From: Venturia oleaginea
Lineage: Eukaryota; Ascomycota; Dothideomycetes; Venturiales; Venturiaceae
NCBI GenBank assembly: GCA_013176395.1
Contig: JABMLP010000008.1
Span: forward strand, 62,001 to 126,000
Direction of reading: 5' to 3'
DNA length: 64,000 nt
In this document: positions 9,561 to 19,586 of the stretch, piece after piece
Layout of the letters: every line of letters starts with the position of its first letter
Position numbering within the stretch: the stretch's first letter is position 1
Notes under the pieces: generated by a model
Told to the model about the DNA's origin: nothing
Databases searched by the model: none
What the model saw: only the letters and a program-made list of their open reading frames with translations
Made by a program: the position numbers and the translations under genes

Positions 9561-9892
9561 TGTAAGAGTTCAACCCTCAAAGGTGTTTCGCAAGTGAGGG
9601 AAGACAGCTTATATTTCAAGTATCTAAGTACAGAGAAGAAAGTGTAAGTACAGGAAGGATAGCTAGTATATATAATCCTCCTCTTACAATAGATCCTTCT
9701 AGAAAGTATCTTTAAATGGAAACGTGACAGCTTGCAAAATAGAACATGGCAGCTTGCGAAATAGAACATGACAGCTTGCAAAATAGAACATGACAGCTTG
9801 CAAAATAGAACATGACAGCTTGCAGAATAACAAGAGAACAATTGGAAATCCAGTCATGGATAAGCTAGAGAGAAGGATTCCATCCCTTAACA
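9561..9892 (-). repeat. 5' LTR of copy C
   Basis: 332 bp, identical to 3709-4040 by eye. The self-complementary PBS lies one base inside, at 9549-9559. Confidence 0.95.
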
Positions 9893-12439
9893 GAAAGTCC
9901 CTTTGACAACAGAGCAAATACTGGAATTGCTACCTAAGAGGTTTCATAAGTACGCTGCTGTCTTTGATCCTAAAAGGGCCGAGAGACTACCACCGCATCG
10001 CCCTGGGATTGATCACGAAATACCTATAGAAGAAGGAAAACCACTTCCTTGGGGACCTCTATATGGTATGGGTCGAGAACAACTCCTTGTTTTGCGAAGG
10101 ACTCTTACAGAGCTACTAGATAAAGGCTTTATCCGAGAGAGTAAATCAGTTGCTGCGTCTCCAGTTCTCTTTGTGAAGAAACCAGGAGGGGGCTTACGCT
10201 TTTGCGTAGACTACCGAGCCTTAAACGCAATTACTCGAAAGGATAGGTACCCGCTACCGTTAGTAAAAGAGACTTTACTAACCTTAGCTCGTGCTAAGTA
10301 TCTTAGTAAGCTTGATGTAAATGCTGCCTTCCACAAGATTCGAATCGCAACGGGAGATGAGTTCAAAACTGCCTTTCGAACTAGATATGGTCTATTTGAA
10401 TGGCTAGTTACTCCCTTTGGCTTAACCGGTGCACCTGCGTCTTTTCAACGGTATATAAACTATATCCTTCGACGATACCTAGACGAGTTCTGCTCAGCTT
10501 ATCTAGACGATATAGTAATATACTCTTCAAAGAACCTTAAAGACCATGAAGAAAAGACTGAAAAGATACTTCAAAGCTGCCTTAACGCTGGGTTGTACCT
10601 TGATATTCGGAAGTGCGAGTTTAATACCAAACGAGTCAAGTATCTAGGCTTCGTTATAGATACTGAAACGGGCCTACACATGGATCCGGAGAAGATCAAA
10701 GCAATTAAAGAATGGGAACGTCCTACTACTCTACGAGGAGTACGTGGCTTCCTAGGCTTTACAAACTTCTACCGTGACTTGGTAAAAGATAACTCAACAA
10801 TAAGGGAGCCTCTGGTTCGCCTTACAAAGAAGAATACTCCATTTTTATGGGGAAAGGAGCAAGAAGAATCTTTTCAAAAACTTAAGGCAGAGTTTTGCAA
10901 AGAACCTGTCCTGTCTGCACTTGATGAAGATAAGCCTACGCGAGTAGAACCTGATGCTTCAGGCTGGGCTTCCGGAGCAGTACTTAGTCAAAAAGATGAG
11001 CTAGGTAACTGGAAACCATGTGCTTTCTTCTCTACTAAGCACTTGCCAGCCGAATGCAATTATGATATCCACGACAAAGAACTTATGGCTATAGTCAAAG
11101 CTCTAGTCCATTGGACTAGCGAGCTACTAAGCCTAAGTAAGCCATTCATTATCCTCACAGATCACAAGAACCTTGAGAAGTTTATGGTAAAAAGGGAACT
11201 AAATGAAAGGCAAATGAGATGGGCGCAGATACTAGCTAAGTTTAACTTCAAACTAGGCTATCGCCCAGGCTCTGAATCTGTAGTTCCAGACGCCTTAACT
11301 CGAAGGGATCAAGATCTCCCAAAGGATATTCAAGACCCAAGAATCGTTGAAAGAACTAGAACGTTATTACCTCCAAAGCTTTGGATTAACGTTCTAGAGG
11401 ATAAGACTCCTGCAAGAGAAGAAGCTGCCCAAGAAAATGCTCAAGAAGTAGACAAAGAACCTATCCCCTTTATACAAAATCCCTTTCTCTCAGGTGATCT
11501 AAGGGATAGATGGGAAACTGCACTCGAAGGAGATCTAGACTACAGACGTATTTTCCAAAGCGTTCTAAAGCAAGATAGGCAGTTCCCATCTAAGCTAAAG
11601 GTTCCTACTTCTATAGGAGATTGTAAAGTCGAAAATAACCAGCTCTACTATAGAGACCGAATCTGGTTGCCCTCCTACGAGCCTCTCTTAACAGGAGTAA
11701 TTCAAGAAATACACGATTCAGTCCTATCAGGGCATCCTGGACGAGAAGCTACTATTGCTATTCTCTCCAGACAGTTCTACTGGCCGGGATTTGCTCAAGA
11801 TATACGTCAGTTTATACGCAATTGTGACGTCTGCGGAAGAACTTCAGTCTGGCGAGACAAAAAGAAAGGTTTACTTAAACCTCTTCCTGTCCCTAGCCGT
11901 ATCTGGCAAGATATTTCAGTAGACTTCATAGTCGAATTACCAGAGAGCCAAAGATGCACAAGACTCTGCGTTATTACTGACCGCTTGGGTAAAGGAACTA
12001 TCCTGTTCCCAGTGCCTAAAGAACAGTTTGGAGCTGAAGGATTTGCAAAACTATTTATGCAGAACTACGTAAGATTACACTGGCTTCCTAGATCTCTAGT
12101 CTCAGATAGGGACACGCAATTTGTTAATGCTTTCTGGAAAGAAGTTTGTCACCTTCTTAAGATAGAGAGAAGACTCTCTACAGCGTATCACCCTGAGACT
12201 GATGGATCTACGGAAAGAAGAAATCAAGAAGTTGAAGCCTATCTACGTAAGTTCTGTACATTTAGTCAGAACGACTGGGTCGAGCTCCTGCCTATTGCTC
12301 AAATATGCCTCGATAATAGACCAAACCAAGCTACGGGCCTATCGCCTTTCTTCTTAACCCACGGTTATAACATTGAGCATATAGGAACTGTTGAAGCTCC
12401 CCAGGAAACCCCTAAGAATCCAAAAGAAAAAGCACAAGA
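9893..12439 (+). pseudogene. pol: Pol of copy B, central part (RT, RNase H, integrase), truncated
   Basis: Continuation of the frame broken at 3708, beginning with the duplicated GAAAG. It covers reverse transcriptase (FCVDYRALN, YLDDIVIYS), RNase H and the integrase catalytic core up to ...NPKEKAQD, then runs into the LTR of copy D at 12440 and stops at 12476. Chromodomain and PPT are missing. The frame is open throughout, so truncation is the only lesion. Confidence 0.9.
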
Positions 12440-12771
12440 TGTAAGAGTTCAACCCTCAAAGGTGTTTCGCAAGTGAGGGAAGACAGCTTATATTTCAAGT
12501 ATCTAAGTACAGAGAAGAAAGTGTAAGTACAGGAAGGATAGCTAGTATATATAATCCTCCTCTTACAATAGATCCTTCTAGAAAGTATCTTTAAATGGAA
12601 ACGTGACAGCTTGCAAAATAGAACATGGCAGCTTGCGAAATAGAACATGACAGCTTGCAAAATAGAACATGACAGCTTGCAAAATAGAACATGACAGCTT
12701 GCAGAATAACAAGAGAACAATTGGAAATCCAGTCATGGATAAGCTAGAGAGAAGGATTCCATCCCTTAACA
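12440..12771 (-). repeat. 3' LTR of copy D
   Basis: 332 bp, matching the LTRs of copy C. It abuts truncated copy B on the left. Confidence 0.93.
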
Positions 12772-15700
12772 TTATCCCCTCCCCCCCTCTCTTGTAGATC
12801 GATGTGAGCGTAGTCTCTGAGGGCGTAGTATAGGTCCGTCGTTTTCAAGAACGTTGCCGTAGGCACTTTCAAAAGCGTCCAGAGCTGTAGTTTGTTGGAG
12901 TTCGCTAAGGGGTTCCCACGTAGGATCAACGTAGCCTACCCACTTAACTAAGACTTCTCGCGTTTGTTGTCGACCTCGCCGGCGCCATCTTGCGGCTAGA
13001 ATAGCCTCGATACCGTATTCCTCGTCTCCTTGTTCAGTTACTATAGGAGGCGGCTGTGTATTATCTTGTATTTGTGAAGGTAGGGGATCTGTGCCAGCTC
13101 TCCTAAGTAAAGACGTATGAAATCGGTTGTGGATTCCTCTGGGTGTATCAAGCTCGTAAGAGATTGAGTTGATAACTCGTGTAACTGTATACTTCCCATG
13201 AATCCAGTCTAGTTTCTTACAAGGACGTAGGGTTTTTACGTTCTTTAGGTTGAGCCAGACTTTGTCTCCCACTTTAAAAGAGTCAGCCGGAGCACGATCT
13301 CTATTAGAGTAGTATTCTTGCTGTTGCTGAGCTGATACCATTGACGTTTCTGCCCATTCTTGTGCGTCCTTCAATTTTGCTACAAGATCTTGTGCTTTTT
13401 CTTTTGGATTCTTAGGGGTTTCCTGGGGAGCTTCAACAGTTCCTATATGCTCAATGTTATAACCGTGGGTTAAGAAGAAAGGCGATAGGCCCGTAGCTTG
13501 GTTTGGTCTATTATCGAGGCATATTTGAGCAATAGGCAGGAGCTCGACCCAGTCGTTCTGACTAAATGTACAGAACTTACGTAGATAGGCTTCAACTTCT
13601 TGATTTCTTCTTTCCGTAGATCCATCAGTCTCAGGGTGATACGCTGTAGAGAGTCTTCTCTCTATCTTAAGAAGGTGACAAACTTCTTTCCAGAAAGCAT
13701 TAACAAATTGCGTGTCCCTATCTGAGACTAGAGATCTAGGAAGCCAGTGTAATCTTACGTAGTTCTGCATAAATAGTTTTGCAAATCCTTCAGCTCCAAA
13801 CTGTTCTTTAGGCACTGAGAACAGGATAGTTCCTTTACCCAAGCGGTCAGTAATAACGCAGAGTCTTGTGCATCTTTGGCTCTCTGGTAATTCGACTATG
13901 AAGTCTACTGAAATATCTTGCCAGATACGGCTAGGGACAGGAAGAGGTTTAAGTAAACCTTTCTTTTTGTCTCGCCAGACTGAAGTTCTTCCGCAGACGT
14001 CACAATTGCGTATAAACTGACGTATATCTTGAGCAAATCCCGGCCAGTAGAACTGTCTGGAGAGAATAGCAATAGTAGCTTCTCGTCCAGGATGCCCTGA
14101 TAGGACTGAATCGTGTATTTCTTGAATTACTCCTGTTAAGAGAGGCTCGTAGGAGGGCAACCAGATTCGGTCTCTATAGTAGAGCTGGTTATTTTCGACT
14201 TTACAATCTCCTATAGAAGTAGGAACCTTTAGCTTAGATGGGAACTGCCTATCTTGCTTTAGAACGCTTTGGAAAATACGTCTGTAGTCTAGATCTCCTT
14301 CGAGTGCAGTTTCCCATCTATCCCTTAGATCACCTGAGAGAAAGGGATTTTGTATAAAGGGGATAGGTTCTTTGTCTACTTCTTGAGCATTTTCTTGGGC
14401 AGCTTCTTCTCTTGCAGGAGTCTTATCCTCTAGAACGTTAATCCAAAGCTTTGGAGGTAATAACGTTCTAGTTCTTTCAACGATTCTTGGGTCTTGAATA
14501 TCCTTTGGGAGATCTTGATCCCTTCGAGTTAAGGCGTCTGGAACTACAGATTCAGAGCCTGGGCGATAGCCTAGTTTGAAGTTAAACTTAGCTAGTATCT
14601 GCGCCCATCTCATTTGCCTTTCATTTAGTTCCCTTTTTACCATAAACTTCTCAAGGTTCTTGTGATCTGTGAGGATAATGAATGGCTTACTTAGGCTTAG
14701 TAGCTCGCTAGTCCAATGGACTAGAGCTTTGACTATAGCCATAAGTTCTTTGTCGTGGATATCATAATTGCATTCGGCTGGCAAGTGCTTAGTAGAGAAG
14801 AAAGCACATGGTTTCCAGTTACCTAGCTCATCTTTTTGACTAAGTACTGCTCCGGAAGCCCAGCCTGAAGCATCAGGTTCTACTCGCGTAGGCTTATCTT
14901 CATCAAGTGCAGACAGGACAGGTTCTTTGCAAAACTCTGCCTTAAGTTTTTGAAAAGATTCTTCTTGCTCCTTTCCCCATAAAAATGGAGTATTCTTCTT
15001 TGTAAGGCGAACCAGAGGCTCCCTTATTGTTGAGTTATCTTTTACCAAGTCACGGTAGAAGTTTGTAAAGCCTAGGAAGCCACGTACTCCTCGTAGAGTA
15101 GTAGGACGTTCCCATTCTTTAATTGCTTTGATCTTCTCCGGATCCATGTGTAGGCCCGTTTCAGTATCTATAACGAAGCCTAGATACTTGACTCGTTTGG
15201 TATTAAACTCGCACTTCCGAATATCAAGGTACAACCCAGCGTTAAGGCAGCTTTGAAGTATCTTTTCAGTCTTTTCTTCATGGTCTTTAAGGTTCTTTGA
15301 AGAGTATATTACTATATCGTCTAGATAAGCTGAGCAGAACTCGTCTAGGTATCGTCGAAGGATATAGTTTATATACCGTTGAAAAGACGCAGGTGCACCG
15401 GTTAAGCCAAAGGGAGTAACTAGCCATTCAAATAGACCATATCTAGTTCGAAAGGCAGTTTTGAACTCATCTCCCGTTGCGATTCGAATCTTGTGGAAGG
15501 CAGCATTTACATCAAGCTTACTAAGATACTTAGCACGAGCTAAGGTTAGTAAAGTCTCTTTTACTAACGGTAGCGGGTACCTATCCTTTCGAGTAATTGC
15601 GTTTAAGGCTCGGTAGTCTACGCAAAAGCGTAAGCCCCCTCCTGGTTTCTTCACAAAGAGAACTGGAGACGCAGCAACTGATTTACTCTCTCGGATAAAG

Positions 15701-16557
15701 CCTTTATCTAGTAGCTCTGTAAGAGTCCTTCGCAAAACAAGGAGTTGTTCTCGACCCATACCATATAGAGGTCCCCAAGGAAGTGGTTTTCCTTCTTCTA
15801 TAGGTATTTCGTGATCAATCCCAGGGCGATGCGGTGGTAGTCTCTCGGCCCTTTTAGGATCAAAGACAGCAGCGTACTTATGAAACCTCTTAGGTAGCAA
15901 TTCCAGTATTTGCTCTGTTGTCAAAGGGACTTTCGGCTTCAAGGCAATATCAATATCTCGAAGAGTAACAGCAAATACTCTAGACGCGTCTTTGATTTTC
16001 TCAAGTGTAGAAGTGACAAGGCGGTGGAATCTTACGGGCGCTACTTGTTGTATATCAAGTTTGTCTTCAAATTTAGCATCGCGAATGCTAATCCCGTTTG
16101 CAAAGGTAAGAGTACCTTTAGATTCATTGATAACGGCTTTGGTGTCCTTGAGAAAAGGCCTGCCTAGTAGAAGATCCTCAAATTGTCCCGGGACTATATA
16201 AGCAAAAGCGTTGCATATAAGTCCCCCTAAATCTAGGTTCAACTTCGCAATTTTTGTCACTTGGGTCTGTCCTTCTTCCTTAAGAACTCCACCTATAGTA
16301 CGCGGACTAATAGGGAGTACTTCAAGGTCCATCTGCGAAGCTTTCTCCTCGTTTATTGATGCGTAGCAGCTAGATCCATTATCAAGGAGAGTTTTAAGAG
16401 AGTATATATCGTTCACTATAGTATTTGTGTAGAAAAGGCGGGAGAGCATCTTGGGTCTGAACTGCTCCCATTCTTTTTCTATCCGAGAACGGTGTGAATC
16501 AGTGTCTTTGTTCGAATTCAAAATACTATTTACTCTCTCAATTGACTCCTTTGACAA
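12772..16557 (-). CDS. pol: Pol polyprotein of copy D
   Basis: 1261 codons, same domain order as in copy C (protease DNG, RT YLDD, RNase H, integrase DDE, chromodomain). Differences I saw: FSVPKE for FPVPKE in integrase, and G for W and I for M in the segment before the chromodomain (WIHGKYTV, INSISYEL). No stop or frameshift. Because gag of this copy is broken, mobility would need Gag supplied by another copy. Confidence 0.93.
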   Translation of the reverse strand: MSKESIERVNSILNSNKDTDSHRSRIEKEWEQFRPKMLSRLFYTNTIVNDIYSLKTLLDNGSSCYASINEEKASQMDLEVLPISPRTIGGVLKEEGQTQVTKIAKLNLDLGGLICNAFAYIVPGQFEDLLLGRPFLKDTKAVINESKGTLTFANGISIRDAKFEDKLDIQQVAPVRFHRLVTSTLEKIKDASRVFAVTLRDIDIALKPKVPLTTEQILELLPKRFHKYAAVFDPKRAERLPPHRPGIDHEIPIEEGKPLPWGPLYGMGREQLLVLRRTLTELLDKGFIRESKSVAASPVLFVKKPGGGLRFCVDYRALNAITRKDRYPLPLVKETLLTLARAKYLSKLDVNAAFHKIRIATGDEFKTAFRTRYGLFEWLVTPFGLTGAPASFQRYINYILRRYLDEFCSAYLDDIVIYSSKNLKDHEEKTEKILQSCLNAGLYLDIRKCEFNTKRVKYLGFVIDTETGLHMDPEKIKAIKEWERPTTLRGVRGFLGFTNFYRDLVKDNSTIREPLVRLTKKNTPFLWGKEQEESFQKLKAEFCKEPVLSALDEDKPTRVEPDASGWASGAVLSQKDELGNWKPCAFFSTKHLPAECNYDIHDKELMAIVKALVHWTSELLSLSKPFIILTDHKNLEKFMVKRELNERQMRWAQILAKFNFKLGYRPGSESVVPDALTRRDQDLPKDIQDPRIVERTRTLLPPKLWINVLEDKTPAREEAAQENAQEVDKEPIPFIQNPFLSGDLRDRWETALEGDLDYRRIFQSVLKQDRQFPSKLKVPTSIGDCKVENNQLYYRDRIWLPSYEPLLTGVIQEIHDSVLSGHPGREATIAILSRQFYWPGFAQDIRQFIRNCDVCGRTSVWRDKKKGLLKPLPVPSRIWQDISVDFIVELPESQRCTRLCVITDRLGKGTILFSVPKEQFGAEGFAKLFMQNYVRLHWLPRSLVSDRDTQFVNAFWKEVCHLLKIERRLSTAYHPETDGSTERRNQEVEAYLRKFCTFSQNDWVELLPIAQICLDNRPNQATGLSPFFLTHGYNIEHIGTVEAPQETPKNPKEKAQDLVAKLKDAQEWAETSMVSAQQQQEYYSNRDRAPADSFKVGDKVWLNLKNVKTLRPCKKLDWIHGKYTVTRVINSISYELDTPRGIHNRFHTSLLRRAGTDPLPSQIQDNTQPPPIVTEQGDEEYGIEAILAARWRRRGRQQTREVLVKWVGYVDPTWEPLSELQQTTALDAFESAYGNVLENDGPILRPQRLRSHRSTREGGRG

Positions 16558-16604
16558 TTTTGCTCTATCTACTCTACGCCTCCATCCACGACTTTGGATA
16601 GAGG

Positions 16605-17630
16605 CTACTCTTTTTCCGAGTAGTCCTCTTCTTCAACTTCTTCATTCTCCTCAGTGGTTCCTTTGGCCCTTTTTGAACCAAGTTGCGTGACTCTTTCTAC
16701 CTCTGTATCCAACCAGCAGTCTTTCATTCTATGGCCGGCCTTCCCACAGCGTAAGCAGAGGTTATTTGCCTTCCTATATTCATAGGCTTTAGACGAAATT
16801 TTTAACTTGTTTACGCGTGTAGGCTCCCAGTCCATAGCGTTCAGATCTTTAAAAGACTTCTCTTTATCTCTGAATCGTAACTTATCTTCTGAGGAAGAGA
16901 GCATCTTTGCTGTAGTGATTTGCATACTTGTATTCAAAAGATCGGACACAAACTGCTGGTAGGAGGTACTCTGAGATTGGCCTATTCTCTGGTTTCGCAG
17001 CTCTTGATTTATTGCTTTGTGTAGAAATGCAATTTTAACAGCGTCAGGCCAAGTCATTCCTCCAGCATTAGCAAGAGTGGTTAGGGGTTAGGGTTAGGGT
17101 AAAAGAGAAGAAGGGTTCTTTCTCTTTTTGTTTGATGTGGACAGGCTTACAGTAGCTCTTTGTTGTTGTACTGGATCGCCATAGAAGTTGTCCATATACT
17201 GTAACAATTTCTGTCCCGTTTTTATCTTCCTCTGGAGCTGTCTTTACGTAGGCCAGAGTAGCCTGAGCTGCGGAGCCTCGTAGAGAGGAGAAGATGTAGG
17301 CAAATTGGTTCCTACTATCCCCTATAGATTCTGCGTCTATCTCCAACTTCATCCTTGCTTGTTGAAACCACTGAGCCCATTCAGAACGCTTGCCATCAAA
17401 TTCTTGGAGCTTAGGAAGTACAGCTTTCTTCCTATGTATTCTGTCTTTTTGTGAATTCTTAGTCTCTTGTCCTTCTACTACGTTCTCAGAGCGAGTAGTG
17501 TTAGGCAAGATTGTAAGAATACGCGTAATAGCATCGTTCTGAATGGCTAGTTGATGTTGTAATGCTGCCATAGCTTCTTGTAGGGCTTGGGTTCTTGAGG
17601 AACTCTTTGTTCCTGATCTTCTCCTTCCAT
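16605..17630 (-). pseudogene. gag: Gag of copy D, frameshifted, with a telomeric insert
   Basis: Compared with copies B and C: one G is missing near 17591, one T is gained near 17222, one T is missing near 17137, and about 14 bp near 17080-17100 are replaced by TTAGGG repeats. The C-terminal 150 residues with the zinc knuckle stay open (16605-17057); one extra substitution gives MLSSSED for MLSPSED. The full protein cannot be made. Confidence 0.9.
17079..17100 (+). repeat. Interstitial telomeric tract (TTAGGG-like)
   Basis: The plus strand reads GGTTAGGGGTTAGGGTTAGGGT, about three units of the ascomycete telomere repeat, one with an extra G. Copies B and C have no such motif here. The element continues collinearly on both sides, so this is a small patch and not a chromosome end. 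Confidence 0.85.
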
Positions 17631-18295
17631 ATTTTCACCTATGAGAGATAATAGAGAGCACTACTATACACACTCCTAGGCTCTACTCTAGAGATTTGCT
17701 AGGCAGTATAGAGTCAATGCCTATTAGTTATAGGAAGGTGACTATAGAATCCCAGAAGGATTTTTTACACTATAGTCCGCTCTGCAATCCTTATTACTAA
17801 GGACAGAGCTCCCAGGGACTGTGAAGGCCAAGTGTATTAAATCTCTCTCCCTAGCTCTTTCTTTCCTCAGCTTATTACAGCTTCAACTCCTAAGACTACG
17901 CTGTCTTAGGATGACCTGCCCTTGCTTCTTGGAGATTCTAGCACGTTCTAGAAAATCTCAGTTTGAATTCTCTTGAATTCCCTTTTTGGATTGGCCCTTT
18001 CGGTTGGCCCTTGCTTCTTGGAGATTCTAGCACCTTCTAGAAAATCTCAGCTTGAATTCTCTTGAATTCCCTTTTTGTTTGGCCCTTGAGGTTGGCCCTT
18101 GAAGTTGGCCTTTGAGGTTGGCCCTTGCTTCTTGAGTTAGGACAAGTGTCCTCTTCTTGAAATTCCTTTCTGTTTGGCACTTGAGGTTGGCCCTCGCTTC
18201 TTGGATTAGGACAAGTGTCCTCTTCTTGAAATTCCTTTTTGGAGCTTGCTCTCTGTGAGCCTTTCTTCCTTTGTAAGACTGAGGTACTTAGATAA

Positions 18296-18626
18296 TGTAA
18301 GAGTTCAACCTCAAAGGTGTTTCGCAAGTGAGGGAAGACAGCTTTTATTTCAAGTATCTAAGTACAGAGAAGAAAGTGTAAGTACAGGAAGGATAGCTAG
18401 TATATATAATCCTCCTCTTACAATAGATCCTTCTAGAAAGTATCTTTAAATGGAAACGTGACAGCTTGCAAAATAGAACATGGCAGCTTGCGAAATAGAA
18501 CATGACAGCTTGCAAAATAGAACATGACAGCTTGCAAAATAGAACATGACAGCTTGCAGAATAACAAGAGAACAATTGGAAATCCAGTCATGGATAAGCT
18601 AGAGAGAAGGATTCCATCCCTTAACA
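18296..18626 (-). repeat. 5' LTR of copy D (331 bp)
   Basis: As the other LTRs with five 22-bp units, but with one C lost (caacc for caaccc) and one A-to-T change (cttttattt for cttatattt). Ends TTAACA at 18626. Confidence 0.92.
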
Positions 18627-18951
18627 AAATATAAATATTAGATGAGAATAGATTAAACCAGTTAACAAGTTATCTAGACGGAAAATTAGTAGGCCAGGCG
18701 GACAATAAGTCGATATCTTATCGTATCTTATCTGGTTGCATCACTGGACCAGAACCAAAGTCTACTGCGGAGCAGCTTTGACACATTGTGCTGTTTAAGA
18801 TTGTTAGAACCATGGGACGGTCGGGAACCAGGCTCCTTTACCCTGATCTTGTTGCTGAAGCGAATTTGCGTTGGCTATAAAATGCCCTCTGCTCTGCACC
18901 ATCCTTCAATACTCGAAACTCCGGATATAATCGACTGGCCTACGACTCAAA
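18627..18951 (+). promoter_or_regulatory. Upstream region of the small secreted-protein gene, TATA box
   Basis: 325 bp between copy D and the next ATG. TATAAAA at 18876-18882 is 70 bp upstream of the ATG at 18952. Nothing else was recognised. The LTR of copy D ends only 325 bp from the gene, so the element could influence its expression (inference). Confidence 0.5.
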
Positions 18952-19586
18952 ATGAAACTCCACTTCACCGCTAGCCTCATGATAATAGGTGCAGCTGCGC
19001 TGGCTGCTGCAGCCCCGATAAATTCCTCAGCCACTTCAACTACGAGCAGCAACATTCCGGCCGGCACACTCGTCAAAGATCCTCCTGTACCTCGAAACTG
19101 GTGGTGCTGCTACCAACCAAGCACCCACGGATGCGCCCAGCACGTCAAAGACAGCCAGCCGGTCGTCACAGATGAGATGAAAAAGACGAAAGTATGGATC
19201 GCACCTGTCGAATGTGAGAAAAGACCGACTCCCGCTCAGCCAGTTGAGCGTGACTTTTAGGATTGGGAGGAGGAGGAAGAGGAAGATGAGGAGGAAAAGC
19301 CAGACTATTTTTGGACACACGATTGTCGAGGCAGAGAGATTTGAAGAAACAATCGGGATCAGAGCACGATGACCAAGAAAAAGGTGTGAAGCGCTCCGTC
19401 GAAAGCAATGACCAGAAAGAGAATGCCAAGCGCCAGCTCGGATCGAGTATAGTGTGGTGCATGAAATTTCCAGAAGATTGCAGATATGGACGGAGATCAG
19501 TCGCAGAACAAGACGACCAGAAGCAGAAGGTCAAGAGCCAGGCCATGTTGGAAGGCTCAAAGATGTACGAACAACGAGTGTATTGA
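18952..19586 (+). CDS. Small secreted protein, possible Kex2-processed precursor
   Basis: ATG at 18952 opens a 102-codon frame to a TAG at 19260. The first 20 or so residues are a clear signal peptide (MKLHFTASLMIIGAAALAAAAP), followed by a Ser/Thr-rich stretch and a Cys-containing segment (NWWCCYQ, HGC). A second frame (about 19300-19586) carries dibasic sites GVKR, NAKR and YGRR between acidic Asp-Gln/Asn-Gln spacers and a two-cysteine peptide ending WCMKFPEDCRYGRR. An intron 19214-19299 (GTGAGA...AAAAG, weak acceptor) would join both parts into one 182-residue protein. That model is inference. If wrong, the first frame is a 102-residue secreted protein and the second is a neighbouring remnant. 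Secreted and Cys-containing next to transposons resembles fungal effectors or peptide precursors. I recognise no family. Confidence 0.5.

Larger units (their letters stand above)
3709..9892 (-). mobile_element. Chromovirus copy C, full length (6184 bp), apparently intact
   Basis: Complete minus-strand element inside pol of copy B: 3' LTR 3709-4040, PPT, pol 4041-7826, gag 7874-8896, leader, PBS 9549-9559, 5' LTR 9561-9892, flanked by GAAAG on both sides. I read the two 332-bp LTRs as identical and both ORFs as uninterrupted, so insertion was recent and the copy may still be mobile. Domain order (protease, RT, RNase H, integrase, chromodomain) places it among chromoviruses. I see no sign of C-to-T (RIP-type) mutation. 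Confidence 0.95.
1015..12439 (+). mobile_element. Chromovirus copy B, split by copy C and 3'-truncated
   Basis: Plus-strand copy: 5' LTR 1015-1346, leader, gag 2011-3033, pol to 3708. Copy C interrupts (3709-9892) and pol resumes at 9893 after the duplicated GAAAG. B stops inside the integrase region at 12439, exactly where the LTR of copy D starts. The rest of pol, the chromodomain, the PPT and the 3' LTR are absent after copy D too. The left flank at 1010-1014 is GAAAT. Apart from the breaks its frames are open, so it was young when C hit it. Confidence 0.9.
12440..18626 (-). mobile_element. Chromovirus copy D, both LTRs, defective gag
   Basis: Minus-strand copy: 3' LTR 12440-12771, intact pol, gag with several lesions, leader, 5' LTR 18296-18626. 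Left flank CAAGA (12435-12439) and right flank AAATA (18627-18631) do not match, and the right flank is not the continuation of copy B. The part from 12440 to about 17078 is nearly identical to copy C. From about 17080 to 18626 there are many small indels and substitutions and a telomeric tract. D may therefore be a junction of two copies, or the right end may be poorly resolved sequence. Confidence 0.9.
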
